In this document: one piece after another, positions 11,801 to 23,093 of the stretch
Position numbering within the stretch: the stretch's first letter is position 1
Layout of the letters: the number at the start of each line of letters is the position of its first letter
DNA from: Reclinomonas americana ATCC 50394
Taxonomy: Eukaryota > Jakobida > Jakobea > Jakobida
Length of the DNA: 35,409 nt
Direction: 5' to 3'
Assembly: GCA_048213135.1 (NCBI GenBank)
Contig: PS015067.1
Location: 102,334 to 137,742, forward strand
The notes under the pieces: generated by a model
Seen by the model: the letters and a program-made list of their open reading frames with translations, nothing else
What the model was told of the DNA's origin: nothing
The model's database searches: none
Translations under genes and position numbers: made by a program

Positions 11801-13321
11801 TGATGTGCATCATGCAGGGTTCATTCGCTTCCTGCAAGGCTACTACATGATCCTGATCACGTCACGACGGTTGGTGGGCGCCATTGGGCCACACAAGATC
11901 TACGAGATCACCGACACGGAGCTGCTGCCGCTCTTCCACCCCGTGAAGCTGAAGAAGGGCTTGTTTTCGAAGGATCTCGAGCAGCGGTGAGAAGAAGCAG
12001 ACATGGGGAGAGAAGAAGAAAAACTCACGTTCTTGTATCCTCCTCGTCTCCGCAGCTACAAGGAGCTGTTCACGGGCTTTTCGCTGAACAAGAACTTCTA
12101 CTTTAGCTACACCTACGACCTCACACAGACGCTGCAGTACAACATGCAAATGTCGTCGTCGCCAACTGACGGCTCCGGTGGCAGGTATGTGAGCGCATCT
12201 CGCTTTTCATCTCTGGTGTGTTGCCTCACACCCTCCACCCTAGTTTTGCATCGCGCTTCCGTGGCCGTCCCGAGAGCAAGTTTGTGTGGAACACGTACCT
12301 GCTGCAGCCGCTGATTGCGTGTGTGGGCGAGTGCGAGTGGGTGCTTCGTGTGGTGCACGGCAATGTCGGCCACCGCAGTTGCGTCACCACTCACACTCCC
12401 CTCCGCTCTCCGCACTCCACGTTCTCACACACCCGAACAAGCGCAGCACTGAATATGTTTGGGCGCNNNNNNNNNNNNNNNNNNNNCTCTCTCTCATTTC
12501 TCAGCTCCTGCTCAGCTCCTGGTCAGCTGTGCATTGCTCTTCGTCACCCACTGTGCTTTTATCTCACGCTTTCTCACTCTCTCACACACAGGATCATGAA
12601 GCAGCCTAGCAGTAACTGAACAATCCCTGCATGATGGACATCAATAGCAGCAACTGCCACACACACACACACACTCTCTCTCTCTCTCCTTCTCAGCCTC
12701 CTGCTCAGCTGTGCATTGTCTACCTGCTTGTCTTTTCTCCCTTTCCCCTCTCCCTCTCCTCCCTTCCCCCCCTTCCTCTCCCCCAGCGCACCAAGGATTC
12801 CATAGGCCTTGGGCCCCCTCTGCAAGCCGCCGACATTGCGGCAGCCATGGTTGACCATCTCCATGAGATCACGCATCTCCTTGCGAGAGTACTCGCCCGG
12901 ATCCGCGACAATCTCCAGATCCGTGAGGTTGCCCGCACCCTCTCCCATCGTCGCATCTCCACTACCACTGCCACCAGCAGCCGCAGCTGCAGCACCAACA
13001 GCAGCCGCAGACGACGAACCGGAATCGCCCGCAGATTGCGGAAGATCTGTCTCCACAATGAGCACACATCGTCGCGCCACACTGTCATGCGCACACACGC
13101 ATAGACAAAGACCTGACTTGGCCACTACTCGCTCAATCTTGAGCACGCGAAACGTGCGTCGTGCATGTTCCGTTCCGACCAAGTAGTACCTCTGCACACA
13201 ACAGACATGATGATGAGCACACAATCACACACTTGCAACACACACACACACACACACTTACTTGTGGTGTCTCGTACAAGACAAACTTTTGCAGGCAAGA
13301 GGTGACTGGAGGCAAACGCAT
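8849..13321 (-). CDS. FIG4: FIG4-type SAC-domain phosphoinositide phosphatase (broken by an inverted segment)
   Basis: FIG4 removes the 5-phosphate of PtdIns(3,5)P2 and acts with PIKfyve and VAC14 on endosome/vacuole membranes. Exon 1 (13321-13262) reads [20 protein letters not shown] and exon 2 (13191-13113) [20 protein letters not shown], the usual FIG4 N-terminus. Exon 3 (to 12792) has an Ala/Gly/Ser insert and ends in AYGILG. The next exons are found on the plus strand at 11818-12466 (separate entry). From 11710 the minus strand resumes: [30 protein letters not shown] (about 11520), [12 protein letters not shown] (about 11180), the catalytic CX5R motif in [10 protein letters not shown] (about 10890-10860), ALQYGGS (about 10640) and [11 protein letters not shown] (about 10450). 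The C-terminal exons down to about 8850 are less conserved. The stop could be at 8849-8851, or the frame may continue into DEP-DUF547. The start lies 82 bp from the divergent HECT-kinase gene. Confidence 0.9.
11711..11774. other. Assembly gap (64 N)
   Basis: Gap on the left side of the inverted FIG4 segment. Confidence 1.
11818..12466 (+). CDS. FIG4: FIG4 SAC-domain middle exons, in inverted orientation
   Basis: Three to four exons of the SAC domain lie on the plus strand between gaps 11711-11774 and 12467-12486, while the rest of FIG4 is on the minus strand. Exon 11818-11986 gives [20 protein letters not shown] and [13 protein letters not shown]. Exon 12056-12184 gives [20 protein letters not shown]. 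The exon from 12244 gives [13 protein letters not shown] and [13 protein letters not shown], and after an intron with donor GTTGCG (12378) a last piece gives LNMFGR up to the gap. These are exactly the parts missing from the minus-strand gene: AYGILG runs into [10 protein letters not shown] upstream, and LNMFGR runs into [12 protein letters not shown] downstream. The simplest reading is that this small contig was placed backwards in the scaffold. Confidence 0.88.
12467..12486. other. Assembly gap (20 N)
   Basis: Gap on the right side of the inverted FIG4 segment. Confidence 1.
12589..12661 (-). repeat. Diverged partial copy of a FIG4 intron end and exon start (inverted repeat)
   Basis: Read on the minus strand, this stretch matches the plus-strand stretch 11775-11848: same intron end (TGGCAGTTGCTG, then CATCATGCAG) and a similar exon start, but the peptide is [13 protein letters not shown] instead of [13 protein letters not shown]. 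The similarity ends abruptly in CT/GA repeats. A short duplicated block (CAGCTCCTGCTCAGCTGTGC-like) also occurs near 12500-12535 and 12695-12720. It may be a poor-quality contig end, a second allele, or a true local duplication. Confidence 0.65.
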
Positions 13322-13403
13322 TGTCGGAGTGAGATGAGTGAGGCGAAAGTGACTGCGAAATTTCCTTCAGTCACACTCATTGCAAACCTTCAACGAGCAC
13401 GCT
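13322..13403. promoter_or_regulatory. Divergent promoter region of FIG4 and the ARM-kinase-HECT gene
   Basis: Only 82 bp separate the two proposed start codons, so any core promoter and both 5' leaders must fit here or inside the genes. No TATA box is visible. Short GTCACACTCATTG and GTGAGATGAGTGAG stretches give no recognisable element. Confidence 0.5.
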
Positions 13404-16400
13404 ATGAGTGCGCCTCACTTGCGGCGCCCGTCCATGCCCGGACTGAGTGCCGAAGACCTGCAGCAAGTGGCCACACAAGCGCGACCTCTGTTGCGCACAC
13501 AGAAAAAAGTCTCTCTGTCTCTCTCGGTTTGTGTGCCGACTCTCACACTCACGCACACACAGAAAGTTGAGTCGGAATGTGGAGGCTGCGCGAGTTGAGG
13601 CACTGGATGGCCGCGTGCATCCGCTCATCTCACTGGCGCGCTACTCCAATGTGGAGATACTGAAGGAGGTGGCGCTGGCCCTCGCCGATGTCACCAAGCA
13701 CGGTGCGTGTGTCACGAGCACACACACACACGCACACACACACACACACACNNNNNNNNNNNNNNNNNNNNNNNNNNNNNNNNNNNNNNNNNNNNNNNNN
13801 NNNNNNNNNNNNNNNNNNNNNNNNNNNNNNNNNNNNNNNNNNNNNNNNNNNNNNNNNNNNNNNNNNNNNNNNNNNNNNNNNNNNNNNNNNNNNNNNNNNN
13901 NNNNNNNNNNNNNNNNNNNNNNNNNNNNNNNNNNNNNNNNNNNNNNNNNNNNNNNNNNNNNNNNNNNNNNNNNNNNNNNNNNNNNNNNNNNNNNNNNNNN
14001 NNNNNNNNNNNNNNNNNNNNNNNNNNNNNNNNNNNNNNNNNNNNNNNNNNNNNNNNNNNNNNNNNNNNNNNNNNNNNNNNNNNNNNNNNNNNNNNNNNNN
14101 NNNNNNNNNNNNNNNNNNNNNNNNNNNNNNNNNNNNNNNNNNNNNNNNNNNNNNNNNNNNNNNNNNNNNNNNNNNNNNNNNNNNNNNNNNNNNNNNNNNN
14201 NNNNNNNNNNNNNNNNNNNNNNNNNNNNNNNNNNNNNNNNNNNNNNNNNNNNNNNNNNNNNNNNNNNNNNNNNNNNNNNNNNNNNNNNNNNNNNNNNNNN
14301 NNNNNNNNNNNNNNNNNNNNNNNNNNNNNNNNNNNNNNNNNNNNNNNNNNNNNNNNNNNNNNNNNNNNNNNNNNNNNNNNNNNNNNNNNNNNNNNNNNNN
14401 NNNNNNNNNNNNNNNNNNNNNNNNNNNNNNNNNNNNNNNNNNNNNNNNNNNNNNNNNNNNNNNNNNNNNNNNNNNNNNNNNNNNNNNNNNNNNNNNNNNN
14501 NNNNNNNNNNNNNNNNNNNNNNNNNNNNNNNNNNNNNNNNNNNNNNNNNNNNNNNNNNNNNNNNNNNNNNNNNNNNNNNNNNNNNNNNNNNNNNNNNNNN
14601 NNNNNNNNNNNNNNNNNNNCCGTCTCTCACTCTGTGATGCAGGCGGCGCATGCCTCAACTTGGTGGAGTTCGGGGGTGTGGAACCGATCGCGGCACTGTC
14701 GTTGCACGAGAATGTGGAGGTGAGACGCACGGCGATTTCGGCGCTCATCAACATGTCGAGTCAGGTCGGTCACTTTCGCACCGTGGGCGTGTCGGCTGCC
14801 AAGTCGCTGGTCAACATGATTCGTGAGGGCGATGACACGGCGATGCGCAAGACCGGTGTGCAGGCGTTGGCGCGAGTGGCGGAGAACGGTACTTCGTCGA
14901 TCCGCTCCTGTTTCTCCTCCTCCCTCTACCGATCGCTTTCTCACGTGCATGCATGCAGTCGACTGTCACGCCACGATTCTGAAAGTCGGTGGCCACGAGG
15001 CACTGCTGGCGGTGTGCGATGAGGAGACCGATGTGGAGATGCTGTTGTCGGCGGCGCACACCTTGTCGTACTTGTGCTGCACCGATGCGTGTGCCGATGC
15101 GCTCATGGCCTCGTCGGTGTCGGCGACTGCGGCGGCCGCGGGCGATATGCGCAGCGCGGAGCAGCATACGTGCGAGACGTTGACGTCGTTGCTCAGCAAC
15201 GCCATGCACAGTGATGAGTCGCATGCGGTACTCGTGGATCCGTCGCACTCTCTGAATGCCACCTCCTCGGCCCTCTCGCCGTCGTCGTCGTCGTCAGCGG
15301 CACCGCACGGAGTGCAGACGGCGAGCACGCCAAAGTTGCCGCAAAAGATACAACGCGCACTGCGGGATGCTGCGTCGCCAGAAATGGCCGCGCTCACTGG
15401 TATGCGTGAGGAGCCGCGTCGTCACACTGGCACGCCGAGTCGGTGCGTTGCCGCCAGTCGTGCCGCTCACTCTCACAATGGAGCGATCGCTTCTCTGACC
15501 ATATTCACATCATGCAGGCGCGAAGATCACATGGCCGAGGTGTGGCGCAGTTCAGAGGGTGCCGCTGCTGCCGTGGCGTCCATGCGCTCGCACACGGCTG
15601 CGTCGTCGCCACCGCCGTTGCCGACGTCGCCCACGTCGCCCGATTCGTTCATTCGTCGCGCCCCACCCACGGCCAGTGGTGTGTCTGTGGCCGGCACGGT
15701 GGGAGGGACGCTGGCTGGTCACGGTAGTACCGCCACCGCCAGCGTCGTAGGCAACGGTGCAGGTGATGACGAGAGTCTCGACAGTCGTGGTCTGAATCGC
15801 GCCGAGGCGTTTAGGGAACGCGAGCGCGCTGGTTTCCGTGTGCCGAGTGACTGGAGCGACGTGGAGGTCTCCTTCTTATTCGCTCTTTGTGCGTGTACAT
15901 GAGTTGCCGCTCACCGTGCTGTGCACTCGCAGACGTGCATGACGGATGCGCCCGAGTACCGCATCACGAGTGTGGTCGGCGAGACGGCCAAGTGCATTGC
16001 GAACTTGTCGGTGTCGGGTTTCAGTCGCACGCTGCTGGCCAAGGGTCTGTTCACGGCGCTGTGTGCGGCGGTGGAGTTTGCCAACGGCACGCCCACCATG
16101 CGTGAGCTGGCACGAGCGTTGTATGAAGTGACCCGGGAAGGTGTGACACATCGCGCACGAAGCGCATATTGCGTTGCATTCACCAGCTGACCCGTGTTGC
16201 AGATGTGTCGGGAGACCTGCCGTCGTCCACCCTCTCGCGACTGATGGGCGTCGACGACAGCAAGACCAAGGTGTTTGCCATGCGCGTCATTCTCAATTTC
16301 GTGGCCACTTGTTGCGTCGTTTGTTGCTCCTCCTCCGTTGCTTCTCATTTCCTCACTGTCATCCGGTAACAGCGGCGGGTCGACTGTATACGGCTCAATC

Positions 16401-19400
16401 GGGAACCGTGAATGCGTTGGTGAACGTGGCGCGCTTCACCGACATTCGTGTGCAGCGAGCTTCTGCCGCGGCCCTATGCTGCATCACTGACGGTGCGTGC
16501 GCATGCAACTGTCACGTGCACCGTCGATGCTAAATTTCGTCCACTCGACGCAGAATGCAACACATACTTGAAGGACATGGGTCGCGAAGCCGTCAACTCT
16601 CTCCTGCTCTTGCTCAACTGCAAGGACTCGGAGGTCGATCGGCAAGCCGTGCAAGCATTGTGCAACATTTCCGAGCGCAGTTGCGTGCGATTTACGCGGG
16701 TTGACATGCCTACAAGTGTGCGTCGCTCACTTTTCACGCCGTGCAGTGCCTTCGCTGCGGGCCTCCATTTGTTTGGACGAGAATTTCTCGCTGCTCTTGC
16801 GTCTGCTGCACAGCACCGAGAACACGATCCAGCTGCGCATGCTGGAGACACTGCGCAACATTGCGTTGGAACGTTGCGTCGTGGGTGGTTTTCTTTTGTG
16901 AAGAGAGAGAGAGAGGAGAGAGTTGCTGACGAATTGTGCAGCCGAGTGTGTACCGCTGCTGCGGTCGCTGCAAGTGGTGGAGAAGATTGCGCAATGCACC
17001 GCCCTGGTGATGGAGGACACGCAGCTGTTGGCCTGCCAAGTGGTCATGTTCTTGTTCCCCATGAGTGCGTCACTTAATGTCTTATTCTGCTGTGCTCCGA
17101 TGCTCGCCACTCATTGCCGTTCTCCTTTCCTGTGCTGCGCTACAGATGTCCACGAGCAACGTCTGGCTCCGTACGGACCCTTCTGGAGTGTGTTCCGACA
17201 ATTGTGCTACCACTCGGACGCATCTGCATCGCTCTCGCTGCGGTGGAACGAGGAGCTGGTGCGCAAGCTGTGCCTCCCGCTCGGCGTAGCGACGTACCCG
17301 ACCTGCGTGCATGCCCTTGCCGCGTGGTGCCTGGCGCATGTGTCATTCACTGGTATGGTTGTGTGACTGTGAGGTGCTGTGGTGCACGGTGCTCATTTGT
17401 CGGCATCTGCAGAAATGGAGTGCACCAAGTTGGTGGAGTGGATGGATCTGGGGTGCATTCGTGCCGGAGCCTCATCGTCGCACCTCTTGGTGCGTCACTT
17501 GTGCTCGCTCACACTACTCAATCTCGGCTACGAAGGTACGCGATGCGCTGCGTTCCTGTTGTGTAGCATTTACCTGATCCGAGTCTCGCAGAAATCAACG
17601 AGAGCTGCGCGCCGTCACAAACCGAGGACGAGTTGCCGGTCGGTGGCCTGGATGCATTGGGTCGCGAATTGTCGCTGCAGGAGGCAGAGATGCAGCGACA
17701 TCGCAGTCGCACCGACGCATTGTTTACATACCTGCAGTCGCACAAGGTGTGTGCATTTGTCACAAGTCTATGAGCAAGTAGGTACTCTGACTGACCGCCG
17801 AGGGGAGCGCAGACCATGCTGCACGAGATCGAGAGTCTGTTTGCGTTGAATGCACAACAGCAGGGTGATGCGGGTCGACCGGAAGACGTCCTTGCGCACT
17901 CGTATGAGCTGCGCGACAATCTGCGGCGCGATCTGCGCGAATTCCTGTTGTCGCCGTCGTCACAACCGACTCCACTCGGCTCGCCCGGCGAGTCCGCCCC
18001 GCTGAATGATGATTTCGAGGAACGCGATGAAGGTTTAGTTGTTTCGCTAAGTGCCATTTGCGCCTCTCAAGTTGTGCTCACCGTGTTTCATCGCGATAGT
18101 AGCGACTTTTGGTGTCCCCACCACACCCATGACTCCGCGTCCCATCGGCGAAGACAATCCACTGTACAACCGAGCCGTGGAAATCCAGGAGCTGAGGTGT
18201 GTATGTATCGCCATGCAGAAGAAGAGTCGTGTCAGCTGATGAAACTGTCGGCATCAAAAACAGGAGCGTTGGCCGTGAGCGACTCGGCGCTCTTGTCGCC
18301 CATTCGGACACAGCGGCGGCTGCATGCGGTGCTGTTCTCGAGCTGTGCTCCCTGCTTTCGTCGCAACACGCCGAGACACTGAGCAGGTGAGCTCGGGCGA
18401 ATGGTGGCGATGTTTCCGTCTTCGCTTTTCAGACTGACGTTGCGGAAGCAGTTCATCGGAATATCCGTCGTCGCTGCATGGCACCGCGGAGGAGCTGACA
18501 CACACGCTTAAGGTGTTCCAAGACTGGCTCACGGCGTGTGAAGAAGGTGTGGTGGTGATCTCCATTGTTCCTCACAGTCACACTCTTCTTTGTTCATCGT
18601 GATCCATGGCACAGAGCAACACCGAGCAGTGCAGCACACGATGCGCGAATACAAGAACCAACTCACCATCCAATGTGAGCGCTACGCAGCCTTGCAGAAG
18701 TGGGGTGCCAGCGCATTCGACATGTTGCTCTCAGTGTCGTACAAGTTGTGTCTCCGTTGACTCGTCTCTCCGTGTCGTGCATCTGCTGATCGGCCTCCGC
18801 GCAGGTACTTTGAGCATCGTCGTGAGGTGGTGTCGCTGGGCGACGTGTTTGCGCAGTACCGCAGCATGATGTGGTCGCTGGAGCGTGAGGACGTGGAGCG
18901 CACCGAGATTCTGACATTGATCAAGGACAAGGCTCGTCTCAAGGCGCAGTGGATCGACGAGCTTAAGCGTACCAATCGCATGGAGTACGAGCTGAAGGAG
19001 ATGGAGTTGAATGGTGCCGCGGCCAACACGCTGGCCGAGGTTTGTCTCGTGTCACCACCACTGTGGCGCGCATCATATTTGTTGCTTATTCACGAATGTG
19101 ACAGGCAAGTGCGCGAGTGGATGAGCAGCGCGACAAGGTCGCGGCGATTGCTCGCAAGCAGGAGAGGTACACAGTGCTTCCCGTTGACGCCTCCACATAG
19201 AAATGTGCTGCTGACACACACGTGTGCGCACTTGCAGCATTTCTACGCGCCTTCGCGCCCTCTCCATTTCCCATGCCGACACGGTGGTGCTGTGTGGAGC
19301 ACTGGAGGCCGATGCGGCAGCTGATGAGCGACTGGTGCGCTCAGGAGTTCTCGTGCGGCGGCGCATCTCCGAAGACTACGACATTATTCGTGAACTGCGA

Positions 19401-22400
19401 CGCGCTGTGGTGCGTTGGTTCTCCTGGCGTGTGATATTTATGACATGCTGAGCTCACATGAATGGCCGCTCGCAGTTCCTGGCCAAGCTCAAGGGCGATG
19501 GTCGACTAACGGTGCTGAAGGAGTTTTCGCGTTCCGAGGAGGCGCTGCTCGAGCACGAGGTTTGTGCCGATTCGACTGCATTCATGTGAAACACCGAGTT
19601 GTAACTCTGTGCGTGCAGGCCTGCGTCTTGTCGTCGCTGAAGCATCCGTTTGTGGTCAACATTGAGGCCGTCTTCAAGGATCGGCCAAAGGGCGGTCGCG
19701 ACTGGCAGAAAGCCTACATTCAGTTCCCGTACTACGAGGTGACGAAGTGGCACACATACTCGCTCTCTTTGTCACCCCAGCTCCGTCACTCATGCGCAAA
19801 TGCAGGGCGGAACGCTGCGCGAGTGGATGAGTTCCGGCGAACGTACTCCGTGGGAGCTGGAGTGTGTGTTCCGTCAGATTGTGCAGGGAGTCGGATACAT
19901 TCACAGTCAGCGCATCGTGCATCGGTTTGTGGAAGAGAGAGAGGGGAACGCGAGTGTGACGTGATCGGATGCTGACGGCAGTGGGTGGGTGCGCAGTGAT
20001 CTGAAGCCAGAAAATGTGTTCATGACACGATTGGGTACGCCGAAGATTGCCGACTTTGGATTCGCGCGCACCGAGAGTATCCTGCGCGACTCGCGCACCA
20101 GTTGCGTTCTCCCTGCTGTGCTGTCTTCACATCTCTATTGCGCCCCTGAAGACTCACTGTCGGCGGCAGGTGAATTCATTGGAACTCGTCCATTTGCGGC
20201 GCCAGAGGTCCTGCTGCCCATGTATGCGCGCTCGCTGTCGGGCTCCTCGAAGAAGGGCAAGCACATCCGCTCGTCGGCCGGGCGATCTCGAAGCGATGCC
20301 AGCAGCTCGCTGTCACCTTCGGTTCGTGCACTCTGCCTGTCTCCATTGCATTTCCCGTGCTCTGTCCTCATGCATCTCACAGAGCAAGTCGAATCCGTCG
20401 TCGTCTTCGTCATCGTCGTCGCCCATGTCGTCGTCGCGTGCCTCGTACAAGTCGGACATGTGGAGTCTCGGTGTGATGATTTTGGAGGCTCACTTCGGGC
20501 CGCTGGAGGATTCGTTGCGTCGATGCTGTGCTTCCGTTCATGGGACAGGGACTGACCCTTGCCTCGCCCGAAACAGACCACGTCCCAAGTCCGACGCACA
20601 CAGCGTCATTTATGCAACGCCACTGGCCGCCTCCAGTGTGTTTACCAACTACTTTACTCCGACCACGCCACCGCGGACCAAGGCACGTGTGCGGATCTCG
20701 CAGTTTCCTTGCTTTTTATCGTGGCAGTGCACTCACGCACCACAACACAGCAGAAGATCTCCCGTCGCTCCAGCTCGGGATCCCTTGGCAACCCGCCAGG
20801 CGCCGCCACTGGTCTGTTTGGCAAGATTGAGATCCCCGACAAGGATGCGCTGCGAGAGAACCTTCGCCGCGACATGACGGATGAGATGTTTGCGCAACTG
20901 AGGTGAGTCGGGCGTGTCGCACAAGAGTGCTGGTGTCACGCCTCGCTGATGTTTTCATACATCGTAGATCACTGCTTCGCCGCCTGCTGGCCATCGATCC
21001 GCGCCACCGCCCAAGTGCCATTGAGTTGCTGGCTCATCCGTACTTTTCCACCCCGCATGCGCACATGCTGCACCGCGATCGCTTCTTGATTCGCAGGTGC
21101 GGGCCCGTGCTTCAGTGTTCACGTGTGTCTGTCTGTCTGTGTGCACTCACGTGTCGGCACACAGCGACGACAAGATTCGACAGATCCGCGAGGTGTGCGA
21201 CGAAAAGTCCCGCGACATCCCGCCCATCGAGCTCACCGTGTCGCGGGCCCACATTGTCAATGACGTGGTGGAGGTGCGAACGCACACACGCGTGCGAGTC
21301 GGTTGTGCACTAATGTGTAATATCTAACAACCCTACTATTTTTCCACGCGCGGCAGGTCTTTAGCGCCATGACACTCGACGAAGACATGCTGGCACCGCT
21401 GCACACGCAGCTGCTGGAGGACAGTGGCGAGAGCGGCGAGGACATGGGTGCCGTGTCGGACGACATGTTTACCGAATTCTTCACGCGTGTTCTCGATCCG
21501 AAGCTGGGGTACGTCGGCGTGTGGAATGCGTTTATTATCCAAGCTTGGTGTGCTCATCTTGCGTTGTGTTGCAGCTTGTTCGAGGCGTCGTGCGGCATCA
21601 ACGGTGCCGACCCAGACAGCGAGTTGTATTTGCCGGTGCCAAACACCGATGCTGAGTTTGCGTACGAGAGTGTTGGTGCGGCGCTGCTCAAGTGCCTCAT
21701 TGACAACCGCCCGGTGCACGCGCGATTTGCGCCGTCGCTCTTCAAGTACTTGCTCGACATTGACCCGTCGTACACCGATCTAGAGGTTGGCTGCCGCGCG
21801 CATTGATATGTGTGTGTGTGCGCTCGACAGTAGCTGACCATTGCTCGCGTCGCAGTTGTACGATCCGCAGTACGCACACAACCTGCGCGAGTACGTGCTG
21901 CACAAGACGATCACGGAGCCGACGTATTTGCACTTTATCAGTGACACGGGTGAAGAGAAGGAGCTGAGCGAGGAGAACAAGTACGAGTACGTGAGGAAAC
22001 AGGTGCGGTTGCAGTTGCTTCTTGTGGAAGTCAAAGAAGTACGACCTCGCTCACTCTCCTCTGGTCCACAGATTTACGAAAAGTTGATTGGCTGCCGGAA
22101 ACAGCATCTGGAGGCCATCAAGCGCGGCTTCACACGCGTCAACATGTCGTTGTGGCTGAAGGGTCTCAACTGCACCGAGCTCATGTTGTTGCTGTGCGGC
22201 GAGGACTACTTGGACTCGGACATGGTGCTGCAGAATGTGGTCTTCTCGTCGTCCTTCCCCGAAGGGTCACCGACCCCGGACTATGCGCGGAGATTCCTGC
22301 GTGATTGCGATTCAACAGGTGTGCGGTTTGATTGGTGGGGCGCTGTTGCTCTTTGTCATAGTCGCACGACTCAACAGAGAGCGTCACTCACAGCTCTGCG

Positions 22401-22852
22401 ACGATTCCTCCGTCTGTGCACCTCGTTGATTGCCATTCCGTACGGTGGCTTCCAACAGAAGATCACCGTGTTCCCTTCGAGTTGCGTCCCTCGTGTTTCT
22501 CCAGGAAGCAGCCACTCGGCCTCACACGCGCTCTCCTCTCGTCCGAACAGGCCGTCTGTATGCGCAGACGTGCTTCCACCACTTGGAGGTGCCGGAGCTG
22601 CCGTCGTACGAGGACTTTGCGGCGGCAATGCTGGCCGCCATTGTGGCTGTCGACAGTGCAGGTATCATTGTCATGAGACTGTTTATTGGTGTCTATTCTC
22701 ATGTTCTTCTCATCACCTTCACCCCTTTCTCTCTCCCTGCACCAGGCATGGAGGAGGACGTGGAGTCGAACGACGGCGATTTTGAGTTGCAAGACGACCA
22801 GCAAATGGGACAGTTTGACCGATCGCCCTCTGGCCAGTCACTCGACAGTTGA
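13404..22852 (+). CDS. Giant ARM-repeat, protein kinase and HECT ubiquitin ligase
   Basis: One chain of about 30 exons, interrupted by the 868-bp gap at 13752-14619. Exon 1 starts MSAPHLRRPSMPGLSAEDL. Armadillo-like helical repeats run from about 13600 to 17600 (for example VLALADV-type helices, VRRTAISALINMS, DRQAVQALCNIS, IQLRMLETLRNIALE), with a Ser/Thr/Pro-rich insert at about 15200-15850. A coiled-coil linker follows (about 17600-19150). The kinase domain (about 19370-21060) keeps the Lys (LTVLKEF), helix-C Glu, HRDLKPEN (split by an intron, about 19918-20017), DFG (ADFGFA), APE and KSDMWSLG, but lacks a clear Gly-rich loop and carries Ser-rich inserts. The HECT domain (about 21360-22680) has CRKQHLEAIKRGF, LRRFLRLCTSLIAIPYGGF and the catalytic Cys (22571-22573) in QTCFHHLEVPEL. 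An acidic tail ends at 22852. It probably transfers ubiquitin under kinase or ARM-mediated control. One gene or two cannot be proven without RNA. Confidence 0.82.
13752..14619. other. Assembly gap (868 N) within the ARM-repeat region
   Basis: Begins directly after a CA-repeat intron and ends shortly before an AG acceptor, so it probably hides one or more ARM exons. Confidence 1.
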
Positions 22853-23093
22853 GCCGACAGCTTCCAGTATTGCAGCTGGTCGGCGCGCGTGTACCACTAC
22901 GGGTTATATTGTTGTTGATGATGTTGTTGTAGAGCGGAATGGAATGCAGGGTCTCCACATAATGTACGCGATTTTCACCATACACCGCCCGTCCAGCCCT
23001 CCCACAAAAGGTGCGGCTGCGAACCGATCGGCACACCATCGCGATCGACGGGGATCGAGGCGCGCACTACAGACCGCATGGCGTGTTGCTGCA
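22853..23093. other. Convergent intergenic region
   Basis: About 240 bp between the HECT gene stop and the stop of the OB-fold gene. It contains GTTGTTGATGATGTTGTTGT at 22910-22932, a small TTG/ATG repeat. Nothing else is recognised. Confidence 0.5.

Noticed and set aside
13447-15022. Frames running through the 868-bp N gap
   Set aside because: They are open only because N codons cannot be stops; only the parts outside the gap that match ARM exons were used.
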